From an uncultured Gemmiger sp. (lineage in GTDB: Bacteria > Bacillota > Clostridia > Oscillospirales > Ruminococcaceae), in assembly GCA_944388175.1 (NCBI GenBank), contig CALXHR010000010.1, forward strand, positions 1 through 64,000: 64,000 nucleotides of DNA, given 5' to 3'. The notes beneath the pieces are model-generated. The model saw only the letters and a program-made list of their open reading frames with translations, did not search any database and was not told the DNA's origin. Positions 1 through 7,333 of this stretch are shown piece after piece (within the stretch, counting starts at the first letter, position 1; each line of letters starts with the position of its first letter). A program made the translations under genes and the position numbers.

Positions 1-480
1 CTGCCGCCGGTGGCCGCTGGACTTGTCCGGCGCGTGGACGATAATCTTCTTTACAAACTCGTTGACAATCGTGGGCGCCAGTTCGGTAATCCCCACATAC
101 TTCCGAATGACCGCCGCGAAACTGTCAAAATCCGCTTTGTCCTGCTCGTAGGCGCATACCATTTCCCGGTCTGCCTTAACCTTTTCCGTCAATTCTTTCT
201 GCTCCGCTTCATACTCGGCGGATAACTTCAAAAATCGCTCATGGGAAATTGCGCCGGATATATCGTCCTCATAAATACGCTTGAAAATCCGGTCAAATTC
301 TGTTATCCGTTTTTCGGCTTGGGCGATTTCCCGCTTGCGCTTTTTTGCCGCTTTTTCCGCTTCCTCAAACCGCTGCTCATACACCGCTTTTTGAAAACTC
401 ATAATGTCCTCAAAGAACATGGCGGTTACATCGAATATCCGGCGCAGCACAAACCGTTTCAGCGTTTCCTCGCGGATACC
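1..480 (-). pseudogene. C-terminal remnant of a TnpX/TndX-type large serine recombinase
   Basis: About 160 codons are open on the minus strand from 480 to the window edge. The translation is Lys/Glu-rich and helical, with an IREETLKRFVLRRIFDVTA stretch near its start, a coiled middle, and IRKYVGITELAPTIVNEFVK followed by KIIVH near its end. This matches the C-terminal DUF4368-like region of the large serine recombinases of Tn4451-type mobilisable and conjugative elements. The N-terminal catalytic resolvase domain, with the nucleophilic serine, and the recombinase zinc-ribbon region are absent: at about 480 the sequence switches to a glycoside hydrolase gene on the other strand. The 3' end runs off the window. 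The fragment cannot be an active recombinase. The family call is from recognised motifs; the breakpoint is accurate to a few bases. Confidence 0.75.
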
Positions 481-482
481 GG

Positions 483-908
483 TACACCGGCGACCCCGCC
501 TGCATCGGGCTGTTCCGCGACGTGACCGGGTATTTCCTCGACCATCTGCCGGCCGACGGCATCCCCTACTGGGACCTTGAGTTCACCGCCGGCGACGAAC
601 CGCGCGATTCCTCGGCCGCGGCCATCGCGGCCTGCGGCATGCTGGAGATGGCCCCCCGCCTGCCCGCCGAAGAAGCCGCCCGCTATACCGAGAAAGCCCG
701 CTGGCTGGCCGCCTGCCTGGCCGAGCACTGCGCCGTCACCAACCCCAAAATCTCCAACGGGCTGCTGCTGCACGGCGTCTACGCCAAAAACTCGCCTTAC
801 AACCCCATCCCGGCCGACCGCGGCGTCGACGAGTGCAACACTTGGGGCGACTATTTCTACATGGAGCTGCTGACCCGCCTGGCCGCGGACTGGCACCCCT
901 ACTGGTGA
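483..908 (+). pseudogene. 5'-truncated GH88 unsaturated glucuronyl hydrolase (C-terminal half)
   Basis: The open frame begins immediately at the junction near 480 (YTGDPACIGLFRDVTGYFL) and continues through GIPYWDLEF, DEPRDSSAAAIAACGMLE, and NGLLLHGVY to ECNTWGDYFYMELLTRL before a TGA. These are the conserved C-terminal motifs of GH88 enzymes, which cleave the unsaturated uronic acid from oligosaccharides released by polysaccharide lyases. The family is normally about 370-400 residues; only about 140 remain, so the N-terminal half of the alpha6/alpha6 barrel, including one catalytic Asp, is missing. A GTG at 522 could start a short peptide but has no convincing ribosome binding site. The downstream lyase starts 17 bases later, which suggests the two once formed an operon. 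Confidence 0.82.
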
Positions 909-925
909 GCGGGGAGGGGGATACC

Positions 926-2887
926 ATGCGCAAACACTTTTGGTGCGCCGACCCGGCCGCGGCCGCCGCGGCCGTGCGGCAGCACTGCCCGCAGGACGCC
1001 GCGCGCGCCGTGCAGATCGCCGGGGACGTCTGCGCCCACCGCTTTGTGTTCCGCGACCATTGGGAGATGGAGCGCACCCACGAGCCCGTGCAGTTTGGCC
1101 CGCAGGCGCAGGACATCGACTGGGCGCACATCCCCGCCGGCGACCCCGAGTGGCTGTACGCCATGAACCGCCACACCAGCTTTGTGAACCTTGCCAAAGC
1201 CTGGCGGCTGACCGGCGAGGACCGCTACGCGCAGCAGGCCGCCGCCCTGATTGAGGATTGGATCGACCGCGTGCCGCTGACCGAAGCGAGCCGGGCCGAT
1301 ACCTGGCGCAGCCTGGAGACCGGCCTGCGCTGCGAAAACTGGCTGCGCGCGCTGGAACTGCTGGACGGCAGCGGCGTGCCAAACGCCGCGCTGCGGCAAA
1401 AAATCGACGTCTGCCTGCGCCAGCACGGCGAATATCTGGTTGCGGCCAGCAACGCGTTCCACCGGCTTTCCAACTGGGGCGTGCTGCAGGACCACGGGCT
1501 GTTTTTGCTGGGCGTCTATTTTGACGAACCCGCCTGGCAGCAGCTGGCGCTGCAGCGCCTGGACGAAAACCTGCACAACAGCGTCTTTGCCGACGGCACC
1601 CAGTGGGAGCAAAGCCCCATGTACCACTGCGAGGTGCTGCACAACGCCCTCGACACCGTGCACGTCGCGCGCAAATTCGGCATCCCGCTGCCGGGCACGT
1701 TTGTAAACGCCGTGCACCGCATGGCGGCGGCGCTGGCCGCCTGGGTAAAGCCGGACGGCCGCCTGCCGATGCAGTCGGACACCGACGACATGGACGCGCG
1801 CGACCTGCTGGCGGCTGCGGCGCTGGTGTTTGGCGACGGCGCGCTGCGCGCCGCGGCCGGGCCGGACCTGTTTGCCGAGAATCTGTGGGACTTTGGCCCC
1901 GAGGCACTGGACGCTTACGCGGCGCTGACGCCCGATACTTCGGCGCTGGGCTCCGCCGCTTTGCCGGACAGCGGCAACGTCATGCTGCGCGGCGCGGACG
2001 GCGCGTGGCTGCACATGCACTGCGGGTGTCTGGGCTCCGGCCACGGGCACGCCGACCTTTTGCACATCGACGCCGGCATCGCGGGCGAGGATGTCCTCAT
2101 CGACAGCGGGCGGTATACCTATGTGGATTCCGCCGTGCGGCGGCGGTTCAAGCTGCCAGGCGCGCACAACACCACCCGCGTCGACGGGCTGGATTTCAGC
2201 ACCTGCACCGACAGCTGGGGCTACGACAAGCTGGCCGTCCCCCTCAAGGGCGAGCACCGCTTTACCCCCCTGGCCGACTACGCCAGCGGCCTGCACCTGG
2301 GCTACCTCGACCGCGGGGCCGTCGTGGGGCGCAAGGTCGTGTTCCTCAAACAGCAGGGGGTGGCCGTCGTCTTTGACCAGCTCTACGGCGCCGGCGCGCA
2401 CCTGTTTGAACAGAGCTTCCACTTTGGCCCCGGCCGGGTGCAAACGCTGCCTGACGGCGCACTGTGGCAGGGGCGGCGGGCCGCCGCCCGGCTGCTGTGC
2501 CTGGGGCCGGACCTGCGCTTAGAGCAGAGCCGCCAGCCGTTTTCCCGGGAATACAACCGCCTGGAGGAAGGCGACGTGCTGACGGCCTGCCGCATTGCCG
2601 AAGGGTTCAACTGGTTCGTGACGGTGCTCTCTCTCGACGCGGACGGCCCCGCCCCGGTACAGGCCGAACTGCTGCCCGTGCAGCGGCTGCGCCGCGGCGA
2701 CACGCTGCCCGCTGCCCTGGCGCAGGCCGTGCGCATCCGCAAGGCCGGGCAGGAGACCGTGGTGCTGGCCTGCCACGGCGAGATCATCAGCGAGGTGGAC
2801 CTGCTGGAAGCCGGCGGCTGCAGCGGCTACGGCAAGCTGCTGGTGTTTACCGGCGGCGAGCCGCGCGGCACCTGCCTGGCGTGGTAA
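926..2887 (+). CDS. Heparinase II/III-family polysaccharide lyase
   Basis: A 653-residue protein with the architecture of the heparinase II/III superfamily: an N-terminal alpha/alpha toroid (about residues 1-330; WLYAMNRHTSFVNLAKAW, ETGLRCENWLRAL, NWGVLQDHGLFLLG) and a C-terminal beta-sandwich Hepar_II_III domain (about 370-600; HMHCGCLGSGHGHADLLHID, LIDSGRYTYV, HNTTRVDG). Enzymes of this family cleave uronic-acid-containing polysaccharides such as heparin, alginate or other glycuronans by beta-elimination. The exact substrate cannot be read from sequence. There is no signal peptide, so a cytoplasmic oligosaccharide lyase is likely. ATG 926 is chosen over upstream in-frame codons because a GGGAGGGGG ribosome binding site lies just before it. 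It follows a GH88 remnant, the usual partner that removes the unsaturated end product. Confidence 0.85.
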   Translation: MRKHFWCADPAAAAAAVRQHCPQDAARAVQIAGDVCAHRFVFRDHWEMERTHEPVQFGPQAQDIDWAHIPAGDPEWLYAMNRHTSFVNLAKAWRLTGEDRYAQQAAALIEDWIDRVPLTEASRADTWRSLETGLRCENWLRALELLDGSGVPNAALRQKIDVCLRQHGEYLVAASNAFHRLSNWGVLQDHGLFLLGVYFDEPAWQQLALQRLDENLHNSVFADGTQWEQSPMYHCEVLHNALDTVHVARKFGIPLPGTFVNAVHRMAAALAAWVKPDGRLPMQSDTDDMDARDLLAAAALVFGDGALRAAAGPDLFAENLWDFGPEALDAYAALTPDTSALGSAALPDSGNVMLRGADGAWLHMHCGCLGSGHGHADLLHIDAGIAGEDVLIDSGRYTYVDSAVRRRFKLPGAHNTTRVDGLDFSTCTDSWGYDKLAVPLKGEHRFTPLADYASGLHLGYLDRGAVVGRKVVFLKQQGVAVVFDQLYGAGAHLFEQSFHFGPGRVQTLPDGALWQGRRAAARLLCLGPDLRLEQSRQPFSREYNRLEEGDVLTACRIAEGFNWFVTVLSLDADGPAPVQAELLPVQRLRRGDTLPAALAQAVRIRKAGQETVVLACHGEIISEVDLLEAGGCSGYGKLLVFTGGEPRGTCLAW

Positions 2888-2901
2888 AAAACAGCACAAA
2901 G

Positions 2902-2940
2902 CGCGGCGCCCCGGCCTGTACAGGCCGGGGCGCCGCGTTG
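2902..2940 (+). terminator. Perfect 36-nt palindrome after the lyase gene
   Basis: Bases 2902-2937 form a perfect inverted repeat, with arms of CGCGGCGCCCCGGCCTGT meeting at the centre. It lies 14 bases after the lyase stop. Only a short GTTGG tail follows, so termination efficiency is uncertain, but the position fits an intrinsic terminator. Confidence 0.6.
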
Positions 2941-2986
2941 GTTGCCGTGCGTTATAAAATTTGTTTTTTGAAAAAATCATCGGTTC

Positions 2987-3308
2987 GGCGGGCGAAATCG
3001 CCCGCCCTACAAACCGGCGGAAACGGGCAATCAACCGGGAACCCCGCGCAGGGTGCACCCCTACCGGGCCGCATGCATGCGGCCCCTATGAACCACCCGG
3101 AAAGGATAGGCAAATGAAAAACCACGGTGCAGGGCGGGGGCTTGACCCCGCCGCAAATGCTACGGGCGTTGCCCGTTGCCGGGCTTGCCGTTTGTTTCCC
3201 TCACTCTGTAGGGGCCGCATGCATGCGGCCCGCGAACCGTGCGGTGTTGCCCGTTCACGGTTTGCATGTTGTTTGCCTTGCCCTGTAGGGCGGACGTTCA
3301 CGCCCGCC
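2987..3308. repeat. Cluster of short palindromic (REP-like) repeats, part 1
   Basis: The gene-free stretch 2888-3460 holds repeated palindromes: a GGCGGG...CCCGCC unit at 2987-3006, a GCCGCATGCATGCGGC unit at 3066-3085, another GGCGGG type at 3133-3152, another GCATGC type at 3212-3231 and a GGGCGG...CCGCC type near 3288-3308. Each is next to a GTAGGG or CCCTAC half-motif that gives it an orientation. No coding region is visible in them. The same families recur at 5.1-5.6 kb and 53.0-53.2 kb. Confidence 0.8.
3092..3234 (+). repeat. Direct repeat, left copy, flanking the methyltransferase/MerR cassette
   Basis: Bases 3141-3234 match 5164-5257 with only two differences in 94 positions. Weaker similarity (CCACCCGGAAAGG followed by a GGGCGGGG unit) extends the repeat left to about 3092 and 5125. 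The two copies lie in the same orientation on either side of a lower-G+C two-gene cassette. Confidence 0.85.
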
Positions 3309-3401
3309 GCGCCAAGGATTTTGATTTGATGGACGGCAATCTTCTCCTGCCCCCATCCATGTTGACAGGAAAAAATGCCCATGATAAGGTAAAAATACTG
3401 C

Positions 3402-3433
3402 TTGACTTTCCATCGCGCGGGATAGCTTACCCT
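3402..3433 (+). promoter_or_regulatory. Putative MerR-type long-spacer promoter before the methyltransferase
   Basis: TTGACT at 3402-3407 is followed after a 19-20 base spacer by a weak -10 (TTACCC/TACCCT, 3427-3433). The spacer holds a dyad of TTTCC and GGATA separated by GC-rich bases. Over-long spacers with a central dyad are the known hallmark of MerR-activated promoters, and a MerR gene lies directly downstream. Binding by that regulator is inferred. Confidence 0.5.
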
Positions 3434-3460
3434 AAAGAAAAAACGAAAGGGGAACGCAGG

Positions 3461-4192
3461 ATGGAAAACAAATGGGATGCCATTTTAGCGCAGTATATTG
3501 GTCACGTGGTCAGCCCGGATGGGCGGGATACTTTTGAAAGCACGCCGAAACTGATCGATGAACTGGTACAGGCTGCGGAGATTGCCCGGAACAGCCTTGT
3601 ACTTGATCTGGGGTGCGGGTGGGGAAATGTTACCCGGGCATGCGCTGCAAAAACATCGCGCACAGTGTTTGGGATAGACCCCAATTTTCAGAATCTTCAG
3701 GAAGCAAAACGGCGCAGCAGGGGGGAGAACATCCAGTACCTGCAGGGCTCTTTTGAAAACCCTGTATTTGCGCAAAAGGCGGACCTTATAATCAGTTCCC
3801 TTGCGTTTCATCAGGTGAACCAGGATTATAAAAGCCATGCGCTAAAAAACATACGCGACAGGCTAAGTGCATCCGGCAAATTTATATTGTGCGATGTGAT
3901 GCTCTTTTTTAATGCGCAACAGGATGCCGTAAAATTTAACCGCGTTTACCGTTACATACTGCAAAAAACAACGCCCAAGGATGTTTATACAAACTGTATC
4001 GCCCCCTATCTGGACGAAACGCAGATCTACACCTGGGCGGACATGAAAGCCTATACGCCAAAGGACTTTTGGCTGTATTCGTTAGACGATATGAATCACT
4101 GGCTGCGGGAAAACGATCTGGCCATTACAAAGCGGCAAACCTTTTGCCCGTTTTTCGGCATTCTTACAATCGAACCGGTTTCCAAAAAGTAA
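3461..4192 (+). CDS. Class I SAM-dependent methyltransferase
   Basis: A 243-residue protein with the class I methyltransferase fold. SAM-binding motif I is VLDLGCGWGNVTRACA, the acidic end of beta-2 is GIDPNF, and motif post-I and II lie around LIISSLAFHQVN; the C-terminal half is specific to this protein. The substrate is unknown. ATG 3461 is preferred to the much earlier in-frame start because GAAAGGGGAACGCAGG precedes it and the earlier codons run through palindromic repeats. Base composition is visibly less G+C-rich than the neighbours (many AAA, TTT and ATA codons), suggesting acquisition. It is followed after 66 bases by a MerR regulator on the same strand and preceded by a MerR-type promoter, so the pair probably forms one inducible unit. 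Confidence 0.8.
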   Translation: MENKWDAILAQYIGHVVSPDGRDTFESTPKLIDELVQAAEIARNSLVLDLGCGWGNVTRACAAKTSRTVFGIDPNFQNLQEAKRRSRGENIQYLQGSFENPVFAQKADLIISSLAFHQVNQDYKSHALKNIRDRLSASGKFILCDVMLFFNAQQDAVKFNRVYRYILQKTTPKDVYTNCIAPYLDETQIYTWADMKAYTPKDFWLYSLDDMNHWLRENDLAITKRQTFCPFFGILTIEPVSKK

Positions 4193-4258
4193 ACTTCGTA
4201 TGGGGTGGACGTTCCACTGCGCAGAAAGGTGTATCCTACCAGAAAGGGAGGGGCCACG

Positions 4259-5065
4259 GTGTATAAAATCGGGGAATTTTCTAAAATCATCGGCATTACC
4301 ACAAAAGCGCTTCGCTATTATGACGCGGAAGGGATTTTGTCGCCTTCCTGCCGCAGTCCCGAAAACGGGTATCCTTTTTATGCAGAAACCGATCTGAAAA
4401 AGGCGGAAATGATCCTGGAGATGCGGAAATTCAATTTTACGATTTCCGAAATGAAAGACGCGCTCAGAAACATTCAAAATGAAAATGATTTCATGGACTA
4501 TCTTCAGGAAAAAGTTGCGATTACGCAGGCGTTGATTGCCAGGCATTCCCGGTTGATTTCCGAAATACAGGCCTATCTGAAAGAGCATACAGCCACGGAC
4601 GGGGAGGGAACACCGATGAACGATCAGGTTTGGGAAACAGAAATCCCTGCGATGAAATTTGCAAGCATTCGGTTTCGGGGGCAATACCATGAAATCCCGG
4701 CTTATTTTGAGCTGCTTTATAAAAGCGCCCAAAACAAGATCACGGGCTCGCCCTTTACCTGCTATCATGCACTAGACTATAGCGAAACATCCGATCTTGA
4801 AGTTTGCGTTTCGGTATCGGAAAAAATTATCGCAAAAAATATCTCCAATAAAGCGTGGCCCCCTACACGGGCAATCCACGTTACGCATGTTGGGAACTAT
4901 GAAAACCTGAAATTTGCCTATAAGGCGTTGTTCGACTACGCAAATGCACAGGGGCTTTCCTATGCGACGCCATTGGTAGAAATTTACGAAAAAGGGTACG
5001 GGACAGCCATGGCGGGCAATCCCGAAAAATACATCACGCAGATTTATCTTCCCATCAAAACATGA
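4259..5065 (+). CDS. MerR-family regulator with GyrI-like effector domain
   Basis: A 268-residue two-domain regulator. Residues 1-70 are a MerR winged helix (YKIGEFSKIIGITTKALRYYD, then NGYPFYAETDL); about 75-115 form the dimerisation coiled coil; from about residue 120 there is a GyrI-like/AraC-effector small-molecule binding domain (VWETEIPAMKFASIRFRG to ITQIYLPI), as in BmrR-type multidrug sensors. The GTG at 4259 is chosen because AGAAAGGGAGGGG lies 7-17 bases before it and translation then begins exactly at the MerR motif; the earlier ATG at 4205 has no such site. Codon use is low-G+C like the preceding methyltransferase. It probably activates its own two-gene unit on binding a ligand; ligand unknown. 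Confidence 0.85.
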   Translation: MYKIGEFSKIIGITTKALRYYDAEGILSPSCRSPENGYPFYAETDLKKAEMILEMRKFNFTISEMKDALRNIQNENDFMDYLQEKVAITQALIARHSRLISEIQAYLKEHTATDGEGTPMNDQVWETEIPAMKFASIRFRGQYHEIPAYFELLYKSAQNKITGSPFTCYHALDYSETSDLEVCVSVSEKIIAKNISNKAWPPTRAIHVTHVGNYENLKFAYKALFDYANAQGLSYATPLVEIYEKGYGTAMAGNPEKYITQIYLPIKT

Positions 5066-5124
5066 TGTGCAAAGCACGCCCGGAGGCGAATAAAACCTGC
5101 GGTCGCGCGCCGTTCACCCATGCA

Positions 5125-5257
5125 AGCCACCCGGAAAGGGCAGAAAAATGCGTAGGGCGGGGTCTTGACCCCGCCGCAAATGTTACGGGCGTTGCCCGTT
5201 GCCGGGCTTGCCGTTTGTTTCCCTCGCTCTGTAGGGGCCGCATGCATGCGGCCCGCG
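5125..5257 (+). repeat. Direct repeat, right copy, flanking the methyltransferase/MerR cassette
   Basis: Partner of the copy at 3092-3234. The core 5164-5257 differs from 3141-3234 at two positions. It begins about 60 bases after the MerR stop codon. Confidence 0.85.
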
Positions 5258-5601
5258 GTCGTGTACCCAACAAACCCGTTTTTTGCATTGTGACCGTGTT
5301 TGGTCTATGCGTAGGGGCGGCATATATGCCGCCCGCGAAACGGTGCGGTTACCGCCCGTCACCGGTTTGCAGGGTGTGTATTTCGCATTGTAGGGCGGGG
5401 TCTTGACCCCGCCGCACATTATTATCTCCAAAATAAAAAAACATCGGTGCGGCGTATACGGTCGATTTTCCCGTAAACCCCGCGCGGGGCACACCCCTGC
5501 CGGGCGGCATATATGCCGCCCCTACAAATAGGGGTACCGCATATGCAACCCAAAAACGTTGCCTACAGGGCAAACGGCCACGGGCCGCATGCATGCGGCC
5601 C
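5156..5601. repeat. Cluster of short palindromic (REP-like) repeats, part 2
   Basis: The 640-base gap 5066-5706 has no convincing gene. It holds six palindromes: GGCGGGG types at 5156-5175 and 5394-5413, GCCGCATGCATGCGGC types at 5235-5254 and 5582-5601, and GGCGGCATATATGCCGCC types at 5315-5334 and 5502-5521. The first four along the sequence follow GTAGGG; the last two are inverted and are followed by CCCTAC. Spacers between units are also partly shared with the other clusters. Confidence 0.82.
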
Positions 5602-5706
5602 CTACAAACCGCCCGGGGACGGCAGGGGAACAGGTAAGGCGGGTGCCGGCCGCAAAGGGCCGCGGCGGAAACAGGCAGCCAACCGGGTCCCCGGCACCGC
5701 CCCCCC

Positions 5707-7308
5707 TCAAGGTCCGTCCGGGTGCAGCAGCTGTTTCTGGTACTCGGTGGGGGGCATGCCGGTGTGGCGCTTGAACACGCGGGTAAAGTAGTAGGCGTTC
5801 TCGAACCCCAGCATGTAGCTGATCTCGTAGATGCGGTACTTGCCCTCGCGGATGAGCTCGCAGGCGCGGTTGGTCTTGACCTCGTTGATGTAATCCACAA
5901 AATTCTGGTTGTACTGCTTTTTGAACAGCGCCGAGAGATACCCCGGCGAGATGCAGACATAGTCGGCCGCGTCCTGCAGCATGATGTGCTTGTCGACGTT
6001 GTCCAGCACGTACTGGCGGGCTTTTTCCACCAGGGCCGAGCGGTTGTGCCCGCTGGCGGCCAGCTGGGCCACCAGCTCGTTTTTGACGGTCAGCAGCCAG
6101 GTCAGCACCTGTTCGCAGGTCGAAAGCCGCTCAATGGCCGGGCCGCGCTTGGCAAAATGGTCGCCGAACTGGGCGCTGAGCACGGTGTGAATCTCGCCGC
6201 ACAGCCACAGCGCCTGGCTTTTCTGGTGGGGCACCGTGCGCACGCGGTTGATGGCGCGGTCCAGCAGCAGGGCGCAGGCGGCGGCGTTTTTGGCGCGCGC
6301 TTCGGCCTGCAGGCGGTCGCCGAACCCCGCCAGCGAAAGCCGCCCCCACGCCACGGCGGGCAGCTCGTCGTAGAACATGCGGGTCTGGGGGCCGGTCAGG
6401 TAATAGTGGTCGCGCAGGGCAAACACCTCGGCCCGGCACTCGTCCAGTTCGTCGCCGCCGGCAAAACGGCGGGTGCACAGCACGCTGGGCTGCGCCTGGG
6501 TGATGGTGGCGCTGGCCGACGCCAATTTGTCGGCGTAGGTGCGCAGGCGGCCGTCCCAGTAGCGCTCCGGCAGGCCCCAGCACAGCAAAAACAGCGCTTC
6601 GCTCTGGGCCGGCGGGTCGGCCGAAAGCAGCACAAACCCGCCAAACAGGTTTTTGGCCAGCTTCTCGCACAGTTCTTTCTGCCAGTTGAACAGCCGCGCG
6701 CGCTCTTCGTCGGCAAAATCGTCCCAGCCCGGCACATTGTCAAAGCGCAGGGGGAGATAGGCCGCGGCGTAGCTGTCCAGCGCGCCGTTCTCGCCCAAAA
6801 CCTGCGCGGCCGACGCGCAGGAAACCCCCGGCTGCGCCTGAATTACCGAGAGGAAGGCGCTTTCCAGCAGGGCCTGGCGGTTGCTGGCCAGGTAATCCTC
6901 CACCACGTTGGCGCGGGCCAGCCGGCGGCGGCTGTCGCGCTCGGCCTTGGCGCGGGCCAGGCTGGCTTCCAGCGTGGGGGCGTCCAGGTCGGTTTTGAGC
7001 AGGTAATCGACCGAGCGGTAGCGCAGCGATTTGCGCGCCAGCTGGAAATCCTGGTGGTTGGTCAGCATGATGAACACCGTCTCGGGGCTTTCCTCGGCGG
7101 CGTGCTGCAGCAGGTCAATGCCCGAAAGCACCGGCATCGCAATATCGCAGATGACGATATCGGGGTGCAGCGCGCGCAGCTTTTCCAGCGCCTGCTGCCC
7201 GTTGCCGGCGGTGTCCGCGATCTGGCAGCCGTTTTTCTGCCAGTCGATCATGAACTTGATGCCGGCCAGGATCAACGGCTCGTCATCCACCAACAACACC
7301 TGGTACAT
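5707..7308 (-). CDS. YesN-type response regulator, AraC output domain
   Basis: A 533-residue response regulator. The receiver domain (residues 1-120) starts MYQVLLVDDEPL, has the acidic pair at D9/D10, phosphoacceptor D55 in CDIAMPVLSG and K105. A long central linker of about 270 residues follows, then an AraC-type double helix-turn-helix at about 425-525 (MLQDAADYVCISPGYLSALF, YEISYMLGFENAYYFTRVFK) ending GMPPTEYQKQLL. This is the YesN layout, typical of regulators of carbohydrate uptake in Firmicutes. ATG 7308 has GGAGAAAC just upstream. It lies 25 bases after the sensor kinase stop, so the two are co-transcribed. Its targets are not identifiable; the uronide degradation genes at 0.5-2.9 kb are the nearest candidates. 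Confidence 0.93.
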   Translation of the reverse strand: MYQVLLVDDEPLILAGIKFMIDWQKNGCQIADTAGNGQQALEKLRALHPDIVICDIAMPVLSGIDLLQHAAEESPETVFIMLTNHQDFQLARKSLRYRSVDYLLKTDLDAPTLEASLARAKAERDSRRRLARANVVEDYLASNRQALLESAFLSVIQAQPGVSCASAAQVLGENGALDSYAAAYLPLRFDNVPGWDDFADEERARLFNWQKELCEKLAKNLFGGFVLLSADPPAQSEALFLLCWGLPERYWDGRLRTYADKLASASATITQAQPSVLCTRRFAGGDELDECRAEVFALRDHYYLTGPQTRMFYDELPAVAWGRLSLAGFGDRLQAEARAKNAAACALLLDRAINRVRTVPHQKSQALWLCGEIHTVLSAQFGDHFAKRGPAIERLSTCEQVLTWLLTVKNELVAQLAASGHNRSALVEKARQYVLDNVDKHIMLQDAADYVCISPGYLSALFKKQYNQNFVDYINEVKTNRACELIREGKYRIYEISYMLGFENAYYFTRVFKRHTGMPPTEYQKQLLHPDGP

Positions 7309-7333
7309 AGTTTCTCCTTCCTTCTTTAAGGGG

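Noticed and set aside
459..1907. Long minus-strand frame rich in Arg, Pro and Ala opposite the lyase gene
   Set aside because: It is an antisense shadow of a G+C-rich gene: low-complexity composition, no domain, no ribosome binding site.
3239..3460. Extended N-terminus of the methyltransferase
   Set aside because: The extra 74 codons cross palindromic repeats and the promoter; the internal ATG at 3461 has a good ribosome binding site.
5066..5706. Small genes in the repeat-rich gap, several frames of 60-200 codons
   Set aside because: All pass through the palindromic repeats, lack ribosome binding sites, and have repeated-motif composition.
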